Shown piece by piece: positions 1-5,680 of a stretch of 16,189 bases of DNA. Position 1 is the first letter of the stretch. Every line of letters begins with the position of its first letter. The DNA comes from Holosporaceae bacterium (GTDB lineage Bacteria > Pseudomonadota > Alphaproteobacteria > UBA3830): NCBI GenBank assembly GCA_031265715.1, contig JAISCG010000051.1:1-16189 (forward strand), written 5' to 3'. The notes below the pieces were generated by a model. It worked only from the letters and a program-made list of their open reading frames with translations. It searched no databases and was not told where the DNA came from. Position numbers and translations under genes: made by a program.

Positions 1-494
1 GAAGCTATGAGGTTTTCGAAGTTTCTCCCATGTTAGACAAATGGAAAAGCGAGTGGCCGCATATATCAAAGATTGTAAAAGTTACGAGGCTGCGACAAAA
101 AGCGAATGTCGACGCGGAAGCCTCTGTTACAGAGAGTTATTACGTGAGTAATCATAATCTCACGGCCGGAGAATTTGCAAAATATATTCGAGAACATTGG
201 TTTGTGGAAAATAAACTTCATCATGTTAAAGATTCGACTTTCAGAGAGGATTTCAGCATGAAAATTGTTAAACCGTTTGTTTTTTCGTGTATTGTCGATT
301 TCGCTATGCTTTTACTAAAACATTGGAAAATCAGTAATTTTAGAGACGCTATCTACAGATTCTCACTCGATTGCAGTAGTTTGTTTGAAAAATTTAAAAC
401 CTCTCCCCCTCCTCTAGGAAAAATCCCTGGCCCTGCGGGCACCCGGAGGCTGAATTTCGGGGCGATGCCCCGTTGCAAATCAATCTCAAGTTGA
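1..494 (+). CDS. ISAs1-family transposase, 3' fragment (5' end outside window)
   Basis: The reading frame is open from base 3 to a TGA at 492-494, so the gene starts before the window. The protein carries the C-terminal signature of ISAs1-type (IS4-like) DDE transposases: a YEVFEVSP stretch, then SEWPHISKIVKVTRLRQK, then ESYYVSNHNL, and finally EHWFVENKLHHVKDSTFREDFS, which matches the family pattern HWxIENxLHWxLDVxFxED. The Glu in the WFVEN motif is the expected last catalytic acid. Homology appears to stop near FEKFK (about base 394). The last 30 residues are Pro/Gly/Arg-rich and are encoded by a GC-rich hairpin patch unlike the rest, so they look like read-through into non-coding or inserted DNA, not family sequence. 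No terminal inverted repeat could be assigned, so whether the element is intact cannot be judged. The family call is fairly sure and activity is unknown. Confidence 0.75.
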   Translation, partial: SYEVFEVSPMLDKWKSEWPHISKIVKVTRLRQKANVDAEASVTESYYVSNHNLTAGEFAKYIREHWFVENKLHHVKDSTFREDFSMKIVKPFVFSCIVDFAMLLLKHWKISNFRDAIYRFSLDCSSLFEKFKTSPPPLGKIPGPAGTRRLNFGAMPRCKSISS

Positions 495-513
495 ATATAC
501 TCGGGGAGGTTTT
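396..513. repeat. GC-rich palindromic patch after the transposase
   Basis: An imperfect inverted repeat brackets this segment: AAAACCTCTCCCC at 396-408 and GGGGAGGTTTT at 503-513, which pair except for a two-base insertion in the left arm. Inside are two perfect small hairpins, GCCC-TGC-GGGC at 430-440 and CGGGGC-GAT-GCCCCG at 458-472. The patch is visibly richer in G and C than its surroundings. No T-run follows the strong hairpin, so it is not a typical intrinsic terminator. It may be the right end of the insertion sequence, a REP-like palindromic element, or a structured RNA. The inverted repeats are seen directly and the nature is inferred. Confidence 0.45.
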
Positions 514-530
514 ATCGATAGGGCGCTGTG

Positions 531-818
531 ATGTGTTGTTGTTTCGTTGAATTTGTGGAGTTTATGTTCGGGGTGAGCATGTTTTTTAATGCAATTTTGT
601 TTATACCCCAGGCGGTAAAAATATACAAAACCAAGAATGCCCGGGATTTGTCGCTGACGACATTTATCGGTTTCAACATAATACAGTTGTTCACGATTCT
701 GCACGGATATGTCCGCGATGACTGGCCTTTGGTGCGCGGCATGGGAATGAGTTTTGTATTCTGCGGAATGGTGACTTTTCTCATTTTTCTTTACAGGAAC
801 GTGAATAAATTTCGCTGA
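531..818 (+). CDS. PQ-loop / SemiSWEET-like small membrane protein
   Basis: A 95-residue protein with three hydrophobic segments, at about residues 12-29, 40-57 and 65-85. The first ends in the PQ-loop hallmark, FIPQAVKIYKTKNARDLSLTTF, with Pro-Gln at 26-27. Length and layout match bacterial SemiSWEETs, which work as dimers and move sugars across the inner membrane. Related PQ-loop proteins carry other substrates, so the sugar assignment is inferred from the family. The start is uncertain. ATG at 531 directly follows an in-frame GTG at 528, and neither has a good ribosome site. ATG at 564 has GGAG at 557-560 with short spacing and would give 84 residues, still keeping the PQ motif. It sits alone between the transposase remnant and the pilin units, with no operon partner. 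Confidence 0.7.
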   Translation: MCCCFVEFVEFMFGVSMFFNAILFIPQAVKIYKTKNARDLSLTTFIGFNIIQLFTILHGYVRDDWPLVRGMGMSFVFCGMVTFLIFLYRNVNKFR

Positions 819-851
819 GTCTTGATTTTTTTGAGGAATCGAAGAAGTCGG

Positions 852-884
852 TTAACCCTTTCTTAACAATTTTCACCACATAAT
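852..884 (+). promoter_or_regulatory. CtrA-type box and -10-like element, unit 1
   Basis: TTAA at 852-855, seven bases, then TTAAC at 863-867 matches the full CtrA consensus TTAA-N7-TTAAC. CATAAT at 879-884 lies 11 bases downstream, so the box would overlap the -35 region, as at CtrA-activated promoters. CACCA-CATAA-TGGTG at 875-889 is an inverted repeat around the -10. The match is seen directly and CtrA control is inferred. Confidence 0.6.
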
Positions 885-910
885 GGTGCGTGTTTAACTT
901 TGGGATAAAA

Positions 911-1685
911 ATGTTGTCTAAAATTATGACTGTAATGCAACGGGGGGGGGGGGCAGGCTCTTAGAAGATCTCGTATTGGAGCAATTTTTATGGAGTTTGC
1001 GTTTGCCATCCCGGTAATGATTGCCGTTATCTATTATTTACATGATGTTCCGAAATTAAAGCGAACTCAAAACAGTATGAAATTCTGTGCCCATTGTGCC
1101 GTCAACATGTTTCAAAATATTTCCCTGGGAAGGCCGAATAAAAGAATCACTCTGCAGGATTACAAATACATATCCTGTTCGGCATTTCTTCCCTATTACG
1201 GCGGAGGAACGCAGCAATATGGGGGGCTTAAGCTTGAAAGCTACGCGATTTCGACGCCCCAGATGAGTCTCTGCTATTTAAAAGGCACCGGAATCAACAA
1301 AGTAAAGATGATTTGGGCGGTTGTTTCCAATTGGGGACAACCTCCTCCTTCAAGGCAGATCGGTACTATGCGAGCCGGTGCAAGTATTCATGATCATATA
1401 ATGTTGCCGCGTGTTTACACAGATACCGAATATGATGCAAGCTACATATGCGAAGATTTGAAAATAAATGCCGGCGAAGTGAAAATGATGGTGGACGTTT
1501 ATTTGAATGCCAGCTGGTGTCCCGGGGGAATGTTCGGCAAACGCAGAGTATCTCCCGGTTTGTGGGGATTGCTGGTTTGCAGTCCGGAGGCGGAGTCCTG
1601 GGGCTCAAATATGGGAGGATGGTTTCATTATAAAATTATTTTTACCCCGAAACTCGGATTATTCGATGAGGATCTGCCCGGTTAA
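911..1685 (+). CDS. TadE-like pseudopilin, unit 1, poly-G phase OFF
   Basis: With the 12-G tract as sequenced, translation from ATG 911 (GGGA at 902-905 as ribosome site) stops at TAG 962-964 after 17 codons. Removing one G joins it to the frame that ends at 1685, giving a 257-residue protein. The ON protein would have a 23-residue basic leader ending in Gly, then AIFMEFAFAIPVMIAVIYYL: Gly at the cut site and Glu at +5, the prepilin-peptidase pattern of TadE/TadF-type pseudopilins, which sit in the inner membrane with a C-terminal domain outside. A CAHC motif follows the helix and the protein ends FTPKLGLFDEDLPG. An internal ATG at 990 is in frame but would give a protein with no leader, cut inside the signature. 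The paralogue at 1743 is in frame, which argues that this gene is switched off, not dead. A homopolymer sequencing error is the alternative. Confidence 0.7.
942..953 (+). repeat. Poly-G tract, 12 G, unit 1 (frame OFF)
   Basis: Twelve consecutive G in the leader codons of the unit 1 pilin. Codons read CGG GGG GGG GGG GCA GGC TCT TAG. An 11-G tract would restore CGG GGG GGG GGG CAG GCT CTT AGA and the pilin frame. Long G runs of this kind are known contingency loci in other bacteria through strand slippage. Confidence 0.85.
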
Positions 1686-1714
1686 CCGTTTTTTAACAAT
1701 TTTCGCTCCATAAT
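1682..1714 (+). promoter_or_regulatory. CtrA-type box and -10-like element, unit 2
   Basis: TTAA at 1682-1685, N7, TTAAC at 1693-1697 is an exact match to the CtrA consensus. CATAAT at 1709-1714 follows after 11 bases, the same spacing as in the other two units. The TAA stop codon of unit 1 lies inside the first half-site, so the box directly abuts the upstream gene and would give unit 2 its own promoter. Confidence 0.6.
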
Positions 1715-1739
1715 AGCAGATATTTTATTCGGCGGAGCG
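1704..1739 (+). promoter_or_regulatory. Inverted repeat pairing with the unit 2 ribosome site
   Basis: CGCTCC at 1704-1709 is the exact reverse complement of GGAGCG at 1734-1739, with a 24-base loop. The right arm contains the Shine-Dalgarno GGAG (1734-1737) five bases before ATG 1743. If the transcript starts upstream of the left arm it could mask the ribosome site. If transcription starts from CATAAT at 1709-1714 the left arm is not transcribed and the repeat would act only in DNA. The repeat is seen and its role is speculative. Confidence 0.3.
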
Positions 1740-1742
1740 GAA

Positions 1743-2444
1743 ATGTTGTCTAAAATTATGACTGTAATGCAACGGGGGGGGGGGCAGGCTCTTAGAAGAT
1801 CTTGTATTGGAGCAATTTTTATTGAGTTTGCGTTTGCCATCCCGGTATTAATTGCGATTATTTATTATCTTCACGATGTTCCGAAATATAAACGCATGCA
1901 AGCCAAAATGAATTTCTGTGCCCACTGCGCCGTCAATATGATCCAAAATAACAGGACGAAGATAACAAAAAGCGATTTGGCTAAAATTTTTAGTGCGGCA
2001 TTCCTTACGGTATTTCCGGGCAAGGGGCAATTTGGCATCACCGACAAATGTTCTCCTCTTGCGTACGTGTTCTATGTTAGGGGAGAGGACAACGGAAGGG
2101 CCGGTGTTATTTGGATGTGGGATAGCGGCGGACAGGGATCGTCTCCATTTTCCAATAGTAGCGTAAAAGTGTCTGCAGGATCCTTTGCAAATTCTAATCG
2201 TCCCGTTCGGTACAAGACCGGGGCGCCGAAAGAGATATATGAAAACCTCAGCATTCGCCCCGGAGAAGTAAAAATGATTGTTTTGATATCACGCGTAAGT
2301 TCTTCTGCGGCGGTTGCTAAAAAGATGCTTGAATTTTATGTGATAAATCCGTCTCCGTACGGGATGATTTACCTGTTTTACTTCGCGACGGTTTTGGTTT
2401 TTACTCCGAACCCCGGATTGTTTAGCGAAACTGCGCCCGGTTAA
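1743..2444 (+). CDS. TadE-like pseudopilin, unit 2, poly-G phase ON
   Basis: The 233-residue frame is open from ATG 1743, with GGAG at 1734-1737 at ideal spacing. The leader MLSKIMTVMQRGGGQALRR holds the poly-G codons. After CIG comes AIFIEFAFAIPVLIAIIYYL, a prepilin-like helix with cut after Gly23 and Glu at +5. Next come NFCAHCAVNM and a domain of about 170 residues with a conserved RPGEVKMIV patch and a terminal FTPNPGLFSETAPG. The leader and helix match unit 1 almost residue for residue, while the outer domain is largely different. TadE-type pseudopilins are minor components of tight-adherence (Flp) pili and need a prepilin peptidase. No tad/cpa assembly genes lie in this window, so those would be elsewhere. 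It is likely an inner-membrane-anchored or pilus-associated surface protein. The family assignment rests on the N-terminal signature only. Confidence 0.75.
   Translation: MLSKIMTVMQRGGGQALRRSCIGAIFIEFAFAIPVLIAIIYYLHDVPKYKRMQAKMNFCAHCAVNMIQNNRTKITKSDLAKIFSAAFLTVFPGKGQFGITDKCSPLAYVFYVRGEDNGRAGVIWMWDSGGQGSSPFSNSSVKVSAGSFANSNRPVRYKTGAPKEIYENLSIRPGEVKMIVLISRVSSSAAVAKKMLEFYVINPSPYGMIYLFYFATVLVFTPNPGLFSETAPG
1774..1784 (+). repeat. Poly-G tract, 11 G, unit 2 (frame ON)
   Basis: Eleven G following C1773 give CGG GGG GGG GGG and then CAG GCT in the pilin frame. The tract encodes Arg-Gly-Gly-Gly in a leader that should be removed by prepilin peptidase, so length changes by threes would not alter the mature protein. 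Confidence 0.85.
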
Positions 2445-2473
2445 CCGTTTTTTAACAATTTTCGCTCCATAAT
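2441..2473 (+). promoter_or_regulatory. CtrA-type box and -10-like element, unit 3
   Basis: TTAA at 2441-2444, N7, TTAAC at 2452-2456, then CATAAT at 2468-2473, with the same geometry as in units 1 and 2. The TAA stop of unit 2 lies inside the first half-site. Confidence 0.6.
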
Positions 2474-2498
2474 AGCAGATATTTTATTCGGTGGAGCG
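2463..2498 (+). promoter_or_regulatory. Inverted repeat pairing with the unit 3 ribosome site
   Basis: CGCTCC at 2463-2468 and GGAGCG at 2493-2498 are exact reverse complements, as in unit 2. The loop differs by one base (C to T just before the right arm). The arm includes GGAG at 2493-2496. Masking of the ribosome site is possible but not shown. Confidence 0.3.
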
Positions 2499-2504
2499 GA
2501 AAAG

Positions 2505-3072
2505 TTGTCTGGAATTGTGACCGTAATGCAACGGGGGGGGGGGGCAGGCTATAAGTAAGAGAGGGGTTAAGCCGTTAAAACGTCGAAAAAACGGCAAAAA
2601 CAGTAAAATTTTTCCCCCGAATCGTTGTCCGGTTCGCGGAATTGTGGTGCTGGAAGTAGCTCTGACCCTTCCCGTCATCTGCATGCTGATTTTTTTTGCC
2701 ATCGAACTGATGAAAATTCACATTACCTGGGCTACCCTCGAAGTCATCTGCGCCGAAGCGACATTTTCCACCGTCAGCGGGAAATCGAACACGGAATACG
2801 ACGCTATTATAGCAAAATATCTGCCGAAATTTATTCCGAGATCCGCCGTCATGTACTATTTTCACGCGTATATCAGCCTGGAAAAAATGTGCGCCGCGTC
2901 TCCCTACGGAGGGGAATCCGTTGTTTGGCCGGATAGAGACGCTGTCGCATGGGTAGAGCTGAAGGATACCGGAGAGTTTCTTAAAACGGGGGCAGAAAAT
3001 ACGAGAATAAATGCGGTGGGGGTGGTGAATGAATGGGGGTCTGCAACTATCCGTTTTCAAGCGCCTTCGTGA
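2505..3072 (+). CDS. TadE-like pseudopilin, unit 3, poly-G phase OFF, start altered
   Basis: The codon matching the ATG of units 1 and 2 is AAG here (2502-2504). The next codon is TTG 2505, eight bases after GGAG, and GTG 2517 and ATG 2526 are also in frame. The 12-G tract shifts the frame to a TAA at 2557-2559. With 11 G the frame runs without stops to 3072, giving 188 residues from TTG. The ON protein would have a 45-residue Lys/Arg-rich leader ending in Gly, then IVVLEVALTLPVICMLIFFAIELMK by codon reading, again Gly at the cut and Glu at +5. The body is shorter and unrelated to units 1 and 2 beyond the pilin-like helix. As sequenced, only initiation at GTG 2644 could express it, without a leader. 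It may be a phase-OFF gene or a decaying copy, and the lost ATG favours partial decay or weak TTG use. Confidence 0.6.
2533..2544 (+). repeat. Poly-G tract, 12 G, unit 3 (frame OFF)
   Basis: Twelve G after C2532 read CGG GGG GGG GGG GCA GGC TAT AAG TAA from ATG 2526. One G fewer gives CAG GCT ATA AGT AAG and joins the downstream pilin-like frame at 2644. Confidence 0.85.
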
Positions 3073-3180
3073 AACGATTATTCGGCTCAAATACAACAAT
3101 AAACGACGGCAGCGGACGGAAAGGTTCTTCCTATCTCCTCCGGGCGCGCGGAGTCGGAATGATAAATTAACTGCTGATTT

Positions 3181-4530
3181 TTACTTCATTACTTCTTCAA
3201 ACACTTTTATGTATTCGTTGACCATCACGTCGGGATCGGCGAATTTTTTGGCTTGCTCATATCCGAGCCGAATAAGTTTTCCGCGCAAATCGGAATTGCC
3301 GACTATTTCCGATATCGCCGCGGCAATTTCGTCCGTATTGTACGGATCAAAAAACAGAGCGGCGTTTCCCGCAATTTCCGGTAAACTTCCGGTATTACTG
3401 CAGATCAGCGGAACACCGGCTGCCATCGCCTCCACCGCGGGGATACCGAACCCCTCGTATATGGACGGAAACACAAAAGCCAGTGCGTTCGGAAGCAACG
3501 CTTTCAATTCTTGATCCGACACCTGATATGTAAAAACTACTCTGCCGTATAAACCTTTTTCCAGCAAAACGCTTTTGTAAGAATCCGGATTTTTTTCGAT
3601 ATCAAATGTGCCGACAAGCGCAAGTTTCACATCCGAGTCGGATGAGGATACAAATTTAGAAAATGCTTCCAATAATCTGAGATGATTTTTGTGCGGCCAA
3701 AACGAAGAAACGTATATTAAGTAATTGTTTTTTTTCAGTTCGTACTTTTTCAAAACAGAATCCGTAAAATCCGGAGACACATCGGACTTTATTATATTCG
3801 GGCGGATGTGTATTACCTTTACAAGATCTTCTTTTACTCTGTGATATTTTATAATTTTTTGTTTTGAAAAATCGGAGACGGTGATAATTTTTCCGGAAAA
3901 TTTTATTATCGAATCGGAAACATTTTCTATCCATCTGCCGGTACTTGACGCTCTGAACACCGGATGATCGAAATAAATCACATCGTGAATTAACGATACC
4001 TTAGGAATCGAAAAATCATTTATCGCTCTTTCTGCATAAGGATCGAAAAATAAATCGCATTTGTTGTCTATGCAAACGGTATTGTAAAAACATAATTGAG
4101 TTATTTTATCGTGAAGCAATCCCAGCGTCAGAAAATCAATAATATTTCTCATACATAACAATATCTTATTATGTCGTGAATTTATCGGTAAAAACATTAT
4201 GTTATCGTAGGAAATCAGCTGCGGAAAATAGTTGCCCTTGTTCCCGATTAATATAACGAATCTCCAGTCGGGACGTTTGGACGCCGCTAATTTTATAATA
4301 CTTTCGGTTAGCGTTTTTATTCCGCCATGGCTCGAGATGTAGGTGGCGTCCACGACTATATCTTTGGTTATATTATCTTTTCTTTTTTCAAGAAATGACA
4401 CTCGCTTTGAAGTAAAAAAATCGGAAATTTTGGCGTCTGAAATAAGTATAAGAGATGAAAGAAAAGTAATCGGAGAAATTACCATGAACATAAGCACGGA
4501 AGTTAATATTTTTTTTACTCTTTTCTTCAT
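3181..4530 (-). CDS. Membrane-anchored GT4-family glycosyltransferase
   Basis: A 449-residue protein. Residues 1-7 are MKKRVKK, followed by a hydrophobic anchor to about residue 31, unusual for this mostly soluble family. The N-terminal Rossmann half has HGGIKTLTESI. The C-terminal half has IYVSSFWPHKNHLRLLEAF at about 270-290 and the nucleotide-sugar motif EGFGIPAVEAMAAGVPLI at about 359-376, then SLPEIAGNAALFFDP. The EGFG Glu pair (E then E of VEAM) is the family's donor-binding E-x7-E. GT4 enzymes transfer a sugar from an activated donor with retention, often into lipopolysaccharide or exopolysaccharide. The actual acceptor cannot be told. There is no glycan cluster around it: the left neighbour is the pilin array (convergent) and the right neighbour is divergent. 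A role in decorating the nearby surface protein is possible but unsupported. Confidence 0.85.
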   Translation of the reverse strand: MKKRVKKILTSVLMFMVISPITFLSSLILISDAKISDFFTSKRVSFLEKRKDNITKDIVVDATYISSHGGIKTLTESIIKLAASKRPDWRFVILIGNKGNYFPQLISYDNIMFLPINSRHNKILLCMRNIIDFLTLGLLHDKITQLCFYNTVCIDNKCDLFFDPYAERAINDFSIPKVSLIHDVIYFDHPVFRASSTGRWIENVSDSIIKFSGKIITVSDFSKQKIIKYHRVKEDLVKVIHIRPNIIKSDVSPDFTDSVLKKYELKKNNYLIYVSSFWPHKNHLRLLEAFSKFVSSSDSDVKLALVGTFDIEKNPDSYKSVLLEKGLYGRVVFTYQVSDQELKALLPNALAFVFPSIYEGFGIPAVEAMAAGVPLICSNTGSLPEIAGNAALFFDPYNTDEIAAAISEIVGNSDLRGKLIRLGYEQAKKFADPDVMVNEYIKVFEEVMK

Positions 4531-4598
4531 TTTTCTGCCTAACTTTTCCGATTAAAATATAAATTTCGAATCGATTGTATCAAATTCTACAAAAATAA

Positions 4599-4612
4599 TG
4601 TATTATAATACA
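4599..4612. promoter_or_regulatory. 14-bp palindrome containing TATAAT on both strands
   Basis: TGTATTATAATACA is perfectly self-complementary and lies in the 118-base spacer between the divergent glycosyltransferase and the plus-strand gene at 4649. It contains TATAAT on the plus strand (4604-4609) and, by symmetry, on the minus strand (4602-4607). No convincing TTGACA is at 16-18 bases on either side, so a back-to-back promoter or an operator overlapping one -10 are both possible. Confidence 0.35.
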
Positions 4613-4648
4613 CTTTAATGTTCAATTATATTGAAGGAGGAACGGGTT

Positions 4649-5680
4649 ATGAAAATTTTTTTTAGGATAGCATTTGTAGTAATCTTATTTCAAGTATTTG
4701 GTTGTTTCGGGTGTTCGGCTATGGTGCGCGGGAATGATCGTATTATTGCAGTACCTCCGTCGATCAGGTGTGTAAATGCTTTTTTGGGGAATTTTTACGG
4801 TAACTATTGGTTGTTTGCAAATGCAAGCAAAAAAAGGAATTCAACGAATATTATGATGTCAATGGTAACATCTCTAATAAATGAGAAAGTAGACGAAAAA
4901 TTGACAGAAGATGGTTTTTACTCGGGGGAGTTTGGGAAAAGACACACCCAACTGTTCGATAATATCGGAGATTTTTTTTCGGGAGAGAGAGATTTAAATG
5001 ACGTTTTTTGTATGGCCAGACATTTCTATTCCTATGTTATAGATGCTTTTACGGAACAATTTTTTTACGGTGATCGTGATTCATTCCTGAAATATATTGG
5101 GAAAAATGAAATTTTGAGATTTGGTCCGGATAGTATTTCCATCAACGTACCGTTTTGTTTTGGGGTAATGGAAAATTACGGAACTTTCGAAAGTGTACTT
5201 GAAAATATATACGAAGGCTATGTTCAACTTGATAGAGTGTTTGCCGATGCAAATTTTTCGGAAGACGTAAAAAAGTCTTTTTTATTTCTGATGCCTACAA
5301 CTGAAAAGATGGTAAAAATTTTCAATAAAATAGGTCATTTGGACGATGTATTCTGCTCCGTAACAGTTTTGAACGAGTGGAATTTGCCTTTTGATGAAAC
5401 AAGAAGATATGTTTGCGAAATTTGCGTTCGCTATATCTTGACCGATAATCTTTTGTTATCGATAAATTACATGGGATTAACTCCCGGTGCTCAAAAGGGA
5501 CTTTGGATTATTTTCCACGAATTGGAATTTTCCGAAAATAGGCACGCTGCGAAATATATAAGAAAAATAAGAAAAGAATTTGCTGTTTGTCCGGATTTAC
5601 CGGCGTTGGGGTTTGTGGAACCTCCTCAACATTCAGCAGTTCAAGCAATATCTGCTTCAGAGACGATCCCAGGCGTTTAA
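4649..5680 (+). CDS. Unrecognised exported protein, possible lipoprotein
   Basis: I do not recognise this family. ATG 4649 is chosen because AAGGAGG lies at 4634-4640 at ideal spacing. A TTG at 4631 overlaps that site and is unlikely. The 343-residue product begins MKIFFRIAFVVILFQVFGCFGCSAMV, a Sec-type signal with short basic N-region and hydrophobic core. The cysteines after VFG and CFG could serve as lipobox Cys, though Phe at -2 is unusual, or cleavage could follow CSA. The rest has no further transmembrane segment, is rich in Phe, Tyr, Asp, Glu and Asn, and looks mostly helical. It therefore probably acts in the periplasm or on a membrane surface. The 3' end overlaps the convergent trmL by 24 bases. 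Codons look AT-richer than in the adjacent housekeeping genes, which hints at an accessory or lineage-specific gene. Confidence 0.75.
   Translation: MKIFFRIAFVVILFQVFGCFGCSAMVRGNDRIIAVPPSIRCVNAFLGNFYGNYWLFANASKKRNSTNIMMSMVTSLINEKVDEKLTEDGFYSGEFGKRHTQLFDNIGDFFSGERDLNDVFCMARHFYSYVIDAFTEQFFYGDRDSFLKYIGKNEILRFGPDSISINVPFCFGVMENYGTFESVLENIYEGYVQLDRVFADANFSEDVKKSFLFLMPTTEKMVKIFNKIGHLDDVFCSVTVLNEWNLPFDETRRYVCEICVRYILTDNLLLSINYMGLTPGAQKGLWIIFHELEFSENRHAAKYIRKIRKEFAVCPDLPALGFVEPPQHSAVQAISASETIPGV

Larger units (their letters stand above)
850..2550 (+). repeat. Tandem array of three leader-plus-pseudopilin units
   Basis: Three units begin with the same palindrome GGTTAACC, at 850, 1680 and 2439, giving periods of about 830 and 759 bases. 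Each carries in the same order a TTAA-N7-TTAAC box, CATAAT, a ribosome site, the sequence GTAATGCAAC, a poly-G run and CAGGCT. Units 2 and 3 are almost identical from GCCCGG (1676 and 2435) to the end of the leader. Units 1 and 2 are almost identical from their ATG through the first transmembrane helix of the encoded protein and then diverge. The pattern is that of tandem duplication followed by divergence, or replacement, of the downstream coding part. Confidence 0.85.

Noticed and set aside
430..505. Possible tRNA or tmRNA fragment in the GC-rich patch
   Set aside because: No acceptor stem, anticodon arm or T-arm consensus could be assembled. The hairpins have three-base loops unlike tRNA arms.
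911..1685. Unit 1 as a plain pseudogene
   Set aside because: The only defect is one extra G in a homopolymer. The rest of the frame is intact and the paralogue shows the in-frame state, so a reversible OFF state or a read error fits better.
850..2550. CRISPR-like array
   Set aside because: Repeats are about 760-830 bases apart with coding sequence between them. There is no short regular repeat-spacer pattern and no cas genes.
2575..3099. Long minus-strand open frame (174 codons) opposite unit 3
   Set aside because: Its translation is His/Arg/Phe-rich without recognisable motifs, and it lies antisense to a frame with a clear pilin-like helix. It is probably a shadow of that frame.
3138..3153. 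Hairpin CTCCG-GGCGCG-CGGAG between unit 3 and the glycosyltransferase
   Set aside because: The stem is only five pairs and no T-run follows on either strand, so I do not call it an intrinsic terminator.
4575..4609. TTGTAT with TATAAT as a promoter for the gene at 4649
   Set aside because: The gap is 23 bases, too long for a standard sigma-70 promoter. Only the TATAAT itself is convincing.
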